Positions 7,561-15,452 of a DNA stretch of 20,094 bases are shown one piece after another. Source of the DNA: WLNJ01 sp037131165 (GTDB lineage: Bacteria; Actinomycetota; Thermoleophilia; Solirubrobacterales; Solirubrobacteraceae). Location: positions 1-20,094 of the forward strand of contig JBAXRO010000032.1 in the NCBI GenBank assembly GCA_037131165.1, read 5' to 3'. Position numbers and translations under genes: made by a program. How positions within the stretch are numbered: position 1 is the stretch's first letter; each line of letters opens with the position of its first letter. The notes beneath the pieces are model-generated. The model was not told the DNA's origin. It was given only the letters and a program-made list of their open reading frames with translations, and made no database searches.

Positions 7561-9092
7561 TCGGCAGGCCCGGCAGGGCGTTGGTCCTCGTCGGGTTCAT
7601 GGGGGCAGGCAAGAGCACGGCTGCCCGCACCCTGGCGTCCGACGCGCTCGACACCGATGCGATGGTGGAGGCCGAGCTCGGTGCCCCTGTCGCGACGATC
7701 TTCGAGCGGGATGGGGAGTCGTCATTCCGCGAGGCGGAGGAGCGCTGCGCGCTGAAGGCTTTGAATCTGGCTTCGGCCGGCCAGGGTGGCGGCATCGTCT
7801 CGCTCGGTGGAGGGGCGCTTCTCTCCCCGGTGTTGCGTGAGGCACTCAAGGCCCACACTGTGGTGCATCTCGAACTCGACGAAGAGGGCTGCTGGAGTCG
7901 CGTGCGGTCCTCGTCGTTCGTGCGACCGCTCGCGGCCGATCGAGAGCGATTCGGGGCTCTCTACGAGGAGCGAAGGAGCCTCTACTCCGACGCAGCCGAT
8001 GTCGTGCTGCCGTCGGACGGAGTGCGGTCGCTCCGCGCTGCGATGCCATCGATCGACCTTCTGTCCGATGCACCCGACGGGACCCGGCTCGCTTGGGCAT
8101 CGTCGGACTCGGGGGCGTACCCCGTTTTCGTCGGGCAGCGGCTGCTCGCAGCCAAGCCGTTGAGGCCGGAGGGCAGGTTCGTTCTGATCACCGACAGCAA
8201 CGTAGCGCCGCTTCACGCCGAGGCTTTCACCGGAGCCGTCAACGCGATCGAGTTGGAGCCCGGTGAGGAGAACAAGGACCTCGAAGCCTGTGCCCACGCA
8301 TGGAGTCAACTGGCGCAGGCCGGGGTTACCCGCGACGATCGGGTATTCGCTCTCGGCGGGGGCGTGGTCGGCGATATCGCCGGCTTTGTGGCTGCGGCTT
8401 ACCAGAGGGGAATTCCGGTCGTCCACTTCCCAACTACTTTGGTGGCCCAGGTCGACTCGGCGCTGGGTGGCAAGACCGGGGTGGACCTGCCGGAAGGGAA
8501 GAACTACGTCGGGGCATACCACCAGCCGGCGGCCGTGATCAGTGACTTCGACGTTCTGCGGACGCTCCCGGCGGAGGAGCATTCGGCCGGGATGGCAGAG
8601 GTGATCAAGACGGCGTTGATCTCAGGTGGCCCGCTGTGGGATTCGGTTGCCGCGGGCAGGTTCGGGATCAGCGAGGTCTTTGAGTGCGTCAGGACGAAGC
8701 TTTCGGTCGTCGCCTCCGACGAGCGGGACGGGGGCCGGCGTCAAGTCCTCAACCTCGGCCACACGGTGGCCCACGCGATCGAGACCGCTACCGGCTACGG
8801 CAGGCTCAGGCACGGCGAGGCCGTCTCGATCGGGTTGATGGCTGCGCTCAGGCTGAGCGGGGCAGACGAGCTCAGGAACACCGTCGCGGATCTGCTGGTC
8901 GGGGCCGGGTTGCCGCTCACGATCAGCGGCGTCGACTGCGACGAGATCGTGGCCCTCACCAAGGCCGACAAGAAGGCCCGGGCGGATGGCACCGTCCCAT
9001 TCGTGCTCTGTGACCGGCCCGGAAACGCCACGCATGGTCACCCCGTTCCCGACGCCGAACTGCGCGCTGCAGTCAAGGAGGTTTGCCGATGA
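7542..9092 (+). CDS. aroKB: Bifunctional shikimate kinase / 3-dehydroquinate synthase (AroK-AroB fusion)
   Basis: One uninterrupted frame of 516 residues carries two shikimate-pathway enzymes. Residues about 1-170 are shikimate kinase: Walker A G18-T26 (GFMGAGKST), DTD (37-39) for shikimate binding, the FxxxGExxFRxxE motif, the GGG of SLGGGALL, and an RPL lid. Residues about 180-516 are 3-dehydroquinate synthase, which uses NAD and a metal ion on DAHP: GEENKDLE, ALGGGVVGDIAGFVAAAYQRG, PTTLVAQVDSALGGKTGVD, GMAEVIK, NLGHTVAHAIE and HGEAVSIG. No stop codon or linker repeat separates them. TTG 7542 overlaps aroC; TTG 7581 would begin just before Walker A and is an alternative start. Fused AroK-AroB proteins are known, for example in Thermotoga maritima. 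M. tuberculosis has separate genes in the same order. Confidence 0.95.
   Translation: MASPSLIGRPGRALVLVGFMGAGKSTAARTLASDALDTDAMVEAELGAPVATIFERDGESSFREAEERCALKALNLASAGQGGGIVSLGGGALLSPVLREALKAHTVVHLELDEEGCWSRVRSSSFVRPLAADRERFGALYEERRSLYSDAADVVLPSDGVRSLRAAMPSIDLLSDAPDGTRLAWASSDSGAYPVFVGQRLLAAKPLRPEGRFVLITDSNVAPLHAEAFTGAVNAIELEPGEENKDLEACAHAWSQLAQAGVTRDDRVFALGGGVVGDIAGFVAAAYQRGIPVVHFPTTLVAQVDSALGGKTGVDLPEGKNYVGAYHQPAAVISDFDVLRTLPAEEHSAGMAEVIKTALISGGPLWDSVAAGRFGISEVFECVRTKLSVVASDERDGGRRQVLNLGHTVAHAIETATGYGRLRHGEAVSIGLMAALRLSGADELRNTVADLLVGAGLPLTISGVDCDEIVALTKADKKARADGTVPFVLCDRPGNATHGHPVPDAELRAAVKEVCR
9075..9081 (+). promoter_or_regulatory. Shine-Dalgarno AAGGAGG that fixes the aroQ start
   Basis: A near-perfect AAGGAGG lies inside the 3' end of aroKB, 7 bases before ATG 9089. 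It selects 9089 over the in-frame TTG at 9083, which would be too close. It contrasts with the SD-less starts of the unit-leading genes. Confidence 0.8.
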
Positions 9093-9529
9093 ATTCCCAC
9101 AACCGCATCGAGGTGATGCACGGAGTCAACCTCGACCAGCTCGGTCGGCGCGATCCCGCGCACTACGGAACGGTGACGCTGGACCAGCTCGAGCAGGAGA
9201 TCGAACGTCAGGCCAGGACTCTGGGATTGAGCGTCCGGTTTTTCAGGACGAACCACGAGGGCCAGTTCATCGAGCACCTTCACCTGCTGGCCGGGGTCGC
9301 GGACGGCGTGATCCTCAATCCAGGCGCCTGGACCCACTACTCGTGGGCGATTCGCGATGCCGTCGAGTTGAGCGGCCTGCCGGCAGTGGAGGTCCACCTC
9401 TCAGCCGTTGACGAGCGGGAGGAGTGGAGGCGGACGAGCGTGCTCGACGGCGTCGTCGAGGCGAAGATCTCGGGCAAGGGCCCGGACGGCTACGCCGAGG
9501 CGCTGTCAGCGCTCGCTTCGATCATCTGA
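9089..9529 (+). CDS. aroQ: Type II 3-dehydroquinate dehydratase
   Basis: AroQ removes water from 3-dehydroquinate to give 3-dehydroshikimate; type II enzymes form dodecamers. The 146-residue length is normal. By alignment from memory with the M. tuberculosis enzyme, the catalytic residues are kept: N14, R21 and Y26 in NLDQLGRRDPAHYG, N77 and H83 in LNPGAWTH, E101 and H103 in EVHLS, and R110 and R114. Several usually invariant neighbours differ: the opening reads HGVN where NGPN is usual, and the loop after EVHLS reads AVDEREEWRR where NVHAREEFRR is usual. It should be active but belongs to a divergent branch. The ATG overlaps the aroKB stop (ATGA), and the stop overlaps the next gene by one base (TGATG). 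Confidence 0.95.
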   Translation: MNSHNRIEVMHGVNLDQLGRRDPAHYGTVTLDQLEQEIERQARTLGLSVRFFRTNHEGQFIEHLHLLAGVADGVILNPGAWTHYSWAIRDAVELSGLPAVEVHLSAVDEREEWRRTSVLDGVVEAKISGKGPDGYAEALSALASII

Positions 9530-10605
9530 TGGCACGATCGCGAGCAGAGCGGCTGGCAGATCGCGCAACCGAATCCGGTTGCGCCGCCGCTCTGGTGATC
9601 AAGCCGGCCGATCTCAGGTGGCTCACAGGTTTCACAGGCACCTCCGGGCTGGCGCTCTGCGGATCGAATGTCCGGGCCTTCATCACCGACTTCCGCTACA
9701 CGGAGCAGGCGGCAGCCGAGGTCGAGGGGTTCGACGTGCTGATCTGCGAGCGTGAGCTCAACGACCGGATCTCGATCGCCCTTGCGGGCGCCGGCGGCAG
9801 GATTGCATTCGACCCGACCGTCCTGACGGTCGACTCACTCGATCGCCTCCGTGAGGCGTTGCCCGATGGCTGGGAGGCAGAGGCCGTCAAGCATCTCGTC
9901 TCACCGCTTCGCGAGGTCAAGGACGCAGGTGAGATCGGGTCGATCGCAGCTGCGGCATCGCTTGCCGACGAGGCGTTCAGGCGGACCCTCGAGGCTGGAC
10001 TCGTCGGCAGGACGGAGGCGGAGGTGGCCTGGTCGCTCGAGCGCAACATCCGCGAGCTGGGAGGCGAGGGGGTGTCGTTTTCGCCGATCGTCGCCGCCGG
10101 GGCCCACGGCGCGCTCCCGCACGCATCCCCGAGGGACGTTGCGATCCCTGAGGAGGTTCTGGTCGTGATCGACTGGGGCGCGATCGTCGACGGATACTGC
10201 TCCGACTGCACCCGGACGGTCGCGACCGGCGAGGTGGGAGAGGAGGAAGCCGCCGTACACGGACTCGTGCTCGAGGACCAGCAGGCTGCGGTCGGCGCAC
10301 TGCGCCCCGGTCCATCCGGCCCGCAAATCGATGACATCGCACGCGGGCTGATCGCGCAGGCGGGGCACGGTGAGCACTTCGGCCACGGCCTCGGCCACGG
10401 CGTCGGGCTCGAGGTCCACGAGGGACCGACCCTCGGGCGCAGCGGCGGCGAGGCGCCGCTCGAGAGCGGGATGGTCGTCACCGTCGAGCCCGGGGTCTAC
10501 CTGCCCGGCCGGTTCGGCGTGCGGATCGAGGACCTCTGCGTGGTGGCCGAGGGCGGTCCGAGGATCCTGACCGGGCTCGAGCGGGGTATGGTCGTGGCGG
10601 GCTGA
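9529..10605 (+). CDS. pepQ: M24B Xaa-Pro dipeptidase / aminopeptidase P-like
   Basis: This is a 358-residue metallopeptidase of the pita-bread fold (M24B). It is expected to cleave Xaa-Pro bonds in short peptides in the cytosol, with two metal ions. Residues about 1-125 form the creatinase-like N-terminal domain; the rest is the catalytic domain. All five metal ligands are visible: D215 (VVIDWGA), D226 (GYCSDCTRT), H290 (GHGLGHGVGLEVHEGP), E320 (VTVEPGVY) and E334 (RIED). ATG 9529 is chosen because it overlaps the aroQ stop and gives the normal length; the frame is open upstream. In M. tuberculosis pepQ also lies between aroQ and efp. Aminopeptidase P versus prolidase specificity cannot be told from motifs alone. 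Confidence 0.94.
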   Translation: MARSRAERLADRATESGCAAALVIKPADLRWLTGFTGTSGLALCGSNVRAFITDFRYTEQAAAEVEGFDVLICERELNDRISIALAGAGGRIAFDPTVLTVDSLDRLREALPDGWEAEAVKHLVSPLREVKDAGEIGSIAAAASLADEAFRRTLEAGLVGRTEAEVAWSLERNIRELGGEGVSFSPIVAAGAHGALPHASPRDVAIPEEVLVVIDWGAIVDGYCSDCTRTVATGEVGEEEAAVHGLVLEDQQAAVGALRPGPSGPQIDDIARGLIAQAGHGEHFGHGLGHGVGLEVHEGPTLGRSGGEAPLESGMVVTVEPGVYLPGRFGVRIEDLCVVAEGGPRILTGLERGMVVAG

Positions 10606-10646
10606 CACCCCGACTCGAGCAACGCCCGCGAACAGGACGACGACAG

Positions 10647-11207
10647 ATGATCTCAACGAACCAATTCAAGAATGGCAACCACATCGAGGTCGATGGAGTG
10701 ATCTTCAAGATCCTCGAGTTCCAGCACGTCAAGCCCGGCAAGGGAGGCGCGTTCGTCCGCACGAAGCTGCGCCGCACGACCGACGCCGCGGTGATCGACA
10801 AGACCTTCAGGGCCGGGGAGAAATTTCGCGCGGTCAGGACCGAGGTTCGCCGGATGCAGTACCTCTACAAGGACGGGACGGACGCCCACTTCATGGACAC
10901 CGAGAGCTTCGAACAGCTGCCGATCCCCGAGACCGTCCTCTCCGAGAGGCTCCCGTGGATGAAGGAGAACGACGAGGTCGAGGTCCTTTCGATCGACGGC
11001 AACCCTTCCGACATCCAGCTGCCCAGCGCAGTCGACCTCGCCGTCGCGCAGACCGAACCCGGTCTCAAGGGCGACACCGCATCCGGCGGGGGCAGCAAGC
11101 CGGCAGTGCTCGAGACCGGGGCCCAGGTGATGGTGCCTCTGTTCATCGACATCGGCGAGCGCGTTCGGGTCGATACCCGCAGCGGCGAGTACATCTCGCG
11201 TGCGTAG
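10647..11207 (+). CDS. efp: Translation elongation factor P
   Basis: EF-P binds between the P and E sites of ribosomes stalled on consecutive prolines and helps peptide bond formation. The 186-residue protein has the three usual beta-barrel domains. The tip loop of domain I reads KPGKGGAFVRTKL, placing K32 where E. coli has the modified K34. No EpmA or EpmB gene is in the window, so the K32 modification state is unknown; a PGKG loop is common in actinobacteria. The end LETGAQVMVPLFIDIGERVRVDTRSGEYISR is the conserved C-terminal signature (quoted in part from residues about 155-185). A weak AGGA (10634-10637) lies 9 bases before the ATG. A TATGGT inside pepQ (10587-10592) could be a -10 box, but this is weak. 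It overlaps nusB by 8 bases. Confidence 0.97.
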   Translation: MISTNQFKNGNHIEVDGVIFKILEFQHVKPGKGGAFVRTKLRRTTDAAVIDKTFRAGEKFRAVRTEVRRMQYLYKDGTDAHFMDTESFEQLPIPETVLSERLPWMKENDEVEVLSIDGNPSDIQLPSAVDLAVAQTEPGLKGDTASGGGSKPAVLETGAQVMVPLFIDIGERVRVDTRSGEYISRA

Positions 11208-11598
11208 GAGCGATCAGCGCAGGGCAGCCGTGTTTGCCATCTACCAGCGCGATGTGACCGGCTCTCAGATAGCCGACCTCCTCGGCGACGATGCGACGGG
11301 GTTCACGCGCCGCCTTGCCGAGGCAGTCGATTCGCGGTCGGCGGACCTCGACCAAGTCATCGACAGGCACGCGCAGGGGTGGTCGGTCGAGCGGATCGCG
11401 CCGCTTGAGCGGGCCATCCTGAGGGTTGCGATCCTCGAGATCCGCGAGCCCGACGCAGTAGACGCGGGAACCCCGATCCCTCCGGAGGGGGCGATCGACG
11501 AGGCAGTCGAGACAGCCAAGCAGTTTTGCGCTGCGGAGGCCGCCGGTTTCGTCAACGGCATACTTGGCGCAGTGATCGAGGAATCGAGGACGACTTGA
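11200..11598 (+). CDS. nusB: Transcription antitermination factor NusB
   Basis: NusB binds boxA RNA with S10 (NusE) and supports antitermination on rRNA operons. This 132-residue all-helical protein starts at GTG 11200, inside the efp stop region, with MRRSDQRRAAVFAIYQRDVTG, matching the basic NusB N-terminus (quoted as residues 1-21 in part). The core signature is clear: APLERAILRVAILEI, then AIDEAVETAKQFC and a C-terminal AAGFVNGILGAVIEE. The arginine-rich first helix is the usual RNA-contacting face. efp-nusB adjacency is widespread in actinobacteria and firmicutes. The stop overlaps a TTG start of the next small gene (TTGA), suggesting translational coupling. Confidence 0.95.
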   Translation: MRRSDQRRAAVFAIYQRDVTGSQIADLLGDDATGFTRRLAEAVDSRSADLDQVIDRHAQGWSVERIAPLERAILRVAILEIREPDAVDAGTPIPPEGAIDEAVETAKQFCAAEAAGFVNGILGAVIEESRTT

Positions 11599-11807
11599 GC
11601 GACGAACTCTCCAGACTTGCGCGCCGGCTCGAGGAGGATGCCGCGAGGCTCTCCGAGGACGGAGTCGGGGACGAGGAGGCGGCGCGGCTCGCCTCCGAGA
11701 TAGCGAGGACCGCAGCCGAGGCGGCGGCGATCGTCGAGCGGACCCTGCGGGAGCCGATGCCCGCGCCGAGGGTGCCCGGTCAGGGAAGCCTCCCGGTCGA
11801 GGATTGA
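11595..11807 (+). CDS. Small helical protein in the xseB position (possible divergent exonuclease VII small subunit)
   Basis: The start is TTG 11595, overlapping the nusB stop as TTGA; upstream in-frame starts lie inside nusB. The 70-residue product is mostly two long charged helices (about residues 4-20 and 26-51, rich in Ala, Glu and Arg) followed by a proline-rich tail PMPAPRVPGQGSLPVED. It has no cysteines and no membrane segment. Exonuclease VII small subunits are also about 60-80 residues with two helices around a short turn. In Bacillus, xseA-xseB lies between nusB and ispA, which is where this gene sits. The turn here reads SEDGVGDEEAARLASE and only loosely resembles the family's EDGxLxLEES. 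XseB identity is therefore a hypothesis. No xseA is in the window. Confidence 0.6.
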   Translation: MSDELSRLARRLEEDAARLSEDGVGDEEAARLASEIARTAAEAAAIVERTLREPMPAPRVPGQGSLPVED

Positions 11808-11809
11808 GC

Positions 11810-11825
11810 TCCGGCGATGGCCGGA
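11810..11825 (+). terminator. Small GC hairpin after the nusB operon
   Basis: TCCGGC-GATG-GCCGGA gives a 6-bp stem with a tetraloop beginning 3 bases after the stop of the small helical gene. There is no U-tract. It lies between the end of one presumed operon and the -10 box of the next, so a weak terminator is plausible. Confidence 0.4.
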
Positions 11826-11843
11826 AAGCGCCACCCGACCCTC

Positions 11844-11849
11844 TAACCT
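11844..11849 (+). promoter_or_regulatory. Putative -10 box (TAACCT) for the Bax-inhibitor-1 gene
   Basis: TAACCT fits TAnnnT and ends exactly 7 bases before ATG 11857. No Shine-Dalgarno sequence lies between them, so a leaderless transcript for the membrane protein-ispA-dxs unit is likely. Confidence 0.5.
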
Positions 11850-11856
11850 TGCGCTC

Positions 11857-12576
11857 ATGAGCTTCCTGGGAATGAATTCAAGGGCCGACCAGCCCGCAGT
11901 CGCAGCGCAGGCCGATCCCGCAGTCGAGCGGGTGTTCATCAGGGCCACGTTCGGCTGGATGTTCATCGGCCTCGCGCTGACCACATTCATCGCCGTCTGG
12001 TTCGGCTCGAACGACGCCCTGATGGAGCGGCTTCAGACGCAGCCCGGCTGGATCATCGGAGGGGTGGTCCTCCAACTCGGGGTGGTCCTGTTCCTGAGCT
12101 TCGCGATCAACCGGATCTCGGCCGCCACGGCAACCTTCCTGTTCGTTCTCTATGCGGCCCTTACCGGGGCGGTCTTCTCGCTGATCCTCAGCTACTACTC
12201 GACCGGATCGATAGCGATGGCGTTCGCCGGGGCGACCGGTGTGTTCGCCGGCATGGCGCTCTACGGCTACGCCACGAAGCGGGACCTGACCGGATTCGGA
12301 CCGGTCCTGTTCGGTGCCCTCATCGGTTTCCTGATCGCGAGCGTGGTCTTCGCGTTCACTGGCGGGGAGACCTTCAACCTGATCCTCGGCTTCCTCGGCG
12401 TCATCATTTTCGCCGCGCTCACCGCCTACGACATGCAGATGATCCGGCGCTGGGCGGGCCAGGCAACTGACGAGTCCGGTGCGAGGAAGATGGCGATTTT
12501 CGGGGCTCTGCAGCTGTACCTCAACTTCATCAACATCTTCCTGAGCCTGCTCCGCATCTTCGGATCATCGCGCTGA
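11857..12576 (+). CDS. Bax inhibitor-1 / YccA-YbhL family membrane protein
   Basis: This 239-residue protein has about seven hydrophobic helices from residue 28 onward after a short polar N-terminus. That is the architecture of the TMBIM family of calcium-leak channels or membrane-protein-quality partners. Family signatures are ALYGYATKRDLTGFG (134-148), AYDMQMIRR (190-198) and LYLNFINIFLSLLRIFG (220-236). The helix-6 aspartate D192 is kept, but the helix-7 position usually written LYLDFIN is N223 here. In B. subtilis YetJ the two aspartates form a pH-sensing pair, so gating may differ. The gene has its own -10-like box and is followed after 2 bases by ispA. The transported ion or partner is not evident from the sequence. 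Confidence 0.93.
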   Translation: MSFLGMNSRADQPAVAAQADPAVERVFIRATFGWMFIGLALTTFIAVWFGSNDALMERLQTQPGWIIGGVVLQLGVVLFLSFAINRISAATATFLFVLYAALTGAVFSLILSYYSTGSIAMAFAGATGVFAGMALYGYATKRDLTGFGPVLFGALIGFLIASVVFAFTGGETFNLILGFLGVIIFAALTAYDMQMIRRWAGQATDESGARKMAIFGALQLYLNFINIFLSLLRIFGSSR

Positions 12577-12578
12577 GC

Positions 12579-13481
12579 ATGTCCGTGAGCCCCGGGTCGC
12601 AGGCGCGGGGTGCCGGCTATCCCGAACACCTGCGTCGGCAGGTCGACGCCTACCTCGAGTCGGTGAAGCTTCCCGGCGAGGGTGCCGTCGGGGGCCTCTT
12701 GGACGACATGCGCTATTCGTTGCTGGCCGGCGGCAAGCGGATCCGGCCCGTGCTCGCCCTCGCCACCCAGACGGCCATCGGCGGGGAGCTCGAGCGGGTG
12801 CTGCCCCTCGCCGCCGCCATCGAGATGATCCACACCTACTCGTTGATCCATGACGACCTCCCGGCGATGGACGACGATGACCTGCGCAGGGGTAAGCCGA
12901 CCCTCCACAAGCGGTCGGGGGAGGCCGCCGCGATCCTCGCGGGGGATGGCCTCTACGCGGAAGCCTTTGCTCTGCTCCTCTCGGGAACCCCCGGCAACCG
13001 GGAGCGTCTTGCCGACTCCGCGGCCGCACTTGCGTCGGCAACCGGCCTCGACGGGATGGTCGGCGGGCAGTACCTCGACGTGGAGGGTTTCTCAGGCGAT
13101 GGGGCTGAGGGCCTCAGGGAGCTGCACGAGCTGAAGACCGGGCGCCTGATCCATGCAAGTTGTGACTGCGTATTGATTCTCGAGGACGAAAGCGGCCCGG
13201 AGGCCGACGCCATCCGCCTCTACGCGAAGGAACTCGGCTTGCTCTTCCAGATTGTTGACGACATTCTCGACGTCACCGGGACCGACAGCGGCCTGGGAAA
13301 GCCAGCCGGCTCGGATGAGAGGCAGGGCAAGAGGACGTTCGTGACGGAGTTCGGCCTCGAGGGGGCAGCTAAGCTCGCGGGGGAGTGCCACGCCTCTGCA
13401 ACCGGGGCAATCGAGTTGCTCGGGGACCGGGCGACGGAGTTGCGGGCGATCGCCGATCATGTGGCCACTAGGAATTCATGA
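12579..13481 (+). CDS. ispA: Polyprenyl synthetase, farnesyl/geranylgeranyl diphosphate synthase type
   Basis: The enzyme condenses isopentenyl diphosphate with allylic diphosphates to make C15 or C20 prenyl diphosphates. In this 300-residue protein the first aspartate-rich motif is D92-D93-LPAM-D98 within TYSLIHDDLPAMDDDDLRRG, nearly the same wording as E. coli IspA. The second motif is D227-D228-IL-D231. The four-residue insert in the first motif and the aromatic Y87 five residues before it are type II farnesyl synthase features, though C20 product length cannot be excluded. GGKRIRP (51-57) binds diphosphate. The ATG lies two bases after the previous stop and the end overlaps dxs by ATGA. 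Coupling to dxs puts the first MEP-pathway enzyme and the prenyl elongase in one unit. Confidence 0.94.
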   Translation: MSVSPGSQARGAGYPEHLRRQVDAYLESVKLPGEGAVGGLLDDMRYSLLAGGKRIRPVLALATQTAIGGELERVLPLAAAIEMIHTYSLIHDDLPAMDDDDLRRGKPTLHKRSGEAAAILAGDGLYAEAFALLLSGTPGNRERLADSAAALASATGLDGMVGGQYLDVEGFSGDGAEGLRELHELKTGRLIHASCDCVLILEDESGPEADAIRLYAKELGLLFQIVDDILDVTGTDSGLGKPAGSDERQGKRTFVTEFGLEGAAKLAGECHASATGAIELLGDRATELRAIADHVATRNS

Positions 13482-15442
13482 CTGATTCGAAACGACTCCT
13501 CGACTCGATCGACCGCCCGCAGGACCTGCACGGCCTCGACGACTCCCAGCTCCAGCAGGTGGCCCAGGAGGTGCGCGAGCACATCATCGACACCGTCGGT
13601 GAGATCGGTGGGCACTTCGGGGCGAATCTCGGGACCTGCGAGCTGGCGGTCGCGATCCACTCGGTCCTCGACAGTCCGACCGACAAGGTCCTCTGGGACG
13701 TCGGCCACCAGGCGTACCCGCACAAGGTCCTGACCGGTCGCCGTGACGAGCTCTCGACGATCCGTAAATACGGAGGGCTGACGCCGTTCTGCTCGATCGA
13801 AGAGTCCGAGCACGACATCATGGGAGCCGGCCACGCCTCGACATCGATCGGCTACGCCGTTGGGCTGAAGGAGGGCATGCGAAGGGCCGCAGCCGAGGGG
13901 GTTGCCCCCGACAACGGCAGGGTCGTGGCCGTGATCGGCGACGGCTCGATGACCGGCGGCGTTGCCTTTGAGGCGATCCACCAAGCCGGCGGTCTTGGAA
14001 CGCCGATGGTCGTCGTTCTGAATGACAACGGTATGTCGATCGCCCCGAACGTCGGAGCGCTTTCGCGTTACTTCAACAGGGTGCGGCTCAACCCGAAGCT
14101 CTGGCATGCCCGCGAGGGCGTCGAGGGCGGCCTCAGCCGGCTCCCTGCCGGGATCGGCGCCCGGTTCGAGCGCCTCGGTCCGCACCTCAAGGAGTCGATC
14201 AAGGCCTTCTGGGCCCCCGGGTTGTGGTGGGAGGAGCTCGACTGGGCCTACGTGGGTGTGGTTGACGGTCATGACGTTGCCGCTGTTCGTAGCGCCCTTA
14301 CCGAGGCGTTGAATGCCGACCGTCCGGTCGTCGTCCACTGCGCCACCGTCAAGGGCAAGGGTTTCGCTCCGGCAGAAGAGGGCGGTCTCGAGGGCATGGA
14401 GAAGTGGCACGCCGCGAAGCCGAATTCGATCGTCGACCGCGCACCGGCCGTCAAGGAGAAGTCCAGCCAGCCGTCTGCACCTGCGATCCCCACTTACACC
14501 GAGGTCTTCGGTCACGCGATGGTCGCGGAATCCCGTCGCGATCCGAGGGTCGTCGGCATCACGGCCGCGATGAACTCCGGTACGGGCCTGAACATCCTCC
14601 AGGACGAGATGCCCGAGCGCTACTTCGACGTCGGCATCGCCGAGCAGCAAGCACTCCTGTTCGCTTCCGGGCTTGCCCTTGAGGGGATCAGGCCGGTCGC
14701 AGCGATCTACTCGACCTTCCTCCAGCGGGCCTTCGATCAGATCGTCCATGACATCGCGCTTCAGTCCCTGCCAGTGGTCCTCGCAATGGACCGGGCGGGG
14801 CTCGTCGGTGACGATGGACCGACTCACCACGGCGTATTTGACATCCCTTATCTGCGGTGCCTGCCGAACATGACCCTGATGGCTCCCCGCGACGAGGGGA
14901 TGCTGGTGAGGATGCTCAGGACGGCGATCCTTCATGAATCAGGTCCCACCGCGATCCGCTACCCGAGGGGCGCCGGTAACGGCGTCGACATCCCTGACGA
15001 CCCCGAGCCAATCGAGGTCGGTACCGGGGAGATCCTGCGATCGGGGTCGAAGGTCGCGCTGATCGGCTACGGAACGGGTGTCGGCAAGGCCCTCGAGGCT
15101 GTCGAGCTCCTCTCCGAGCAGGGCATCGACCCGACCGTGGTTGACGCGAGGTTCGCCAAGCCGATCGATGCCGGGTTGGTTGCCCAACTGGCAGCCGAGC
15201 ACGATCTGCTCGTGACGATCGAGGAGGGCGTGCTTCAGGGAGGCTTCGGCAGTGCGGTGCTCGAGACACTCAACGAGGCTGGAGTACAGAGCCGTGTCCT
15301 GCGTGTCGGGCTCCCCGATCGGTTCGTCACACACGGGAGCCCGTCGCTGCTTCACGAGGAGGTCGGTTTCACCGGGGTGAGGATCGCCGAGCGCGTCCTC
15401 GCGGCCGTTTCCGACTCCAGCGGCACGCTTGCCGGGATCTAG
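13478..15442 (+). CDS. dxs: 1-deoxy-D-xylulose-5-phosphate synthase
   Basis: DXS condenses pyruvate and glyceraldehyde 3-phosphate into DXP, the entry step of the MEP isoprenoid pathway and a branch to thiamine and pyridoxal. It is 654 residues long. The thiamine diphosphate site is GDGSMTGG (from G154) through NDNGMSIAPNVG (from N182). The catalytic glutamate is E389 in DVGIAEQQ. The family normally reads EQH there, so the histidine is replaced by Q391. AGHASTSIG, DRAGLVGDDGPTHHG and RYPRG are other family blocks. An AGGAA (13470-13474) lies only 3 bases from the ATG, which overlaps the ispA stop, so translation is probably coupled. Its 3' end is followed by an array of hairpins. Confidence 0.98.
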   Translation: MTDSKRLLDSIDRPQDLHGLDDSQLQQVAQEVREHIIDTVGEIGGHFGANLGTCELAVAIHSVLDSPTDKVLWDVGHQAYPHKVLTGRRDELSTIRKYGGLTPFCSIEESEHDIMGAGHASTSIGYAVGLKEGMRRAAAEGVAPDNGRVVAVIGDGSMTGGVAFEAIHQAGGLGTPMVVVLNDNGMSIAPNVGALSRYFNRVRLNPKLWHAREGVEGGLSRLPAGIGARFERLGPHLKESIKAFWAPGLWWEELDWAYVGVVDGHDVAAVRSALTEALNADRPVVVHCATVKGKGFAPAEEGGLEGMEKWHAAKPNSIVDRAPAVKEKSSQPSAPAIPTYTEVFGHAMVAESRRDPRVVGITAAMNSGTGLNILQDEMPERYFDVGIAEQQALLFASGLALEGIRPVAAIYSTFLQRAFDQIVHDIALQSLPVVLAMDRAGLVGDDGPTHHGVFDIPYLRCLPNMTLMAPRDEGMLVRMLRTAILHESGPTAIRYPRGAGNGVDIPDDPEPIEVGTGEILRSGSKVALIGYGTGVGKALEAVELLSEQGIDPTVVDARFAKPIDAGLVAQLAAEHDLLVTIEEGVLQGGFGSAVLETLNEAGVQSRVLRVGLPDRFVTHGSPSLLHEEVGFTGVRIAERVLAAVSDSSGTLAGI

Positions 15443-15452
15443 CAGTCCCCCA

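Noticed and set aside
13457..14935. 492-codon open frame on the minus strand
   Set aside because: It is antisense to dxs in a phase that rarely gives stops. The product has no family signature.
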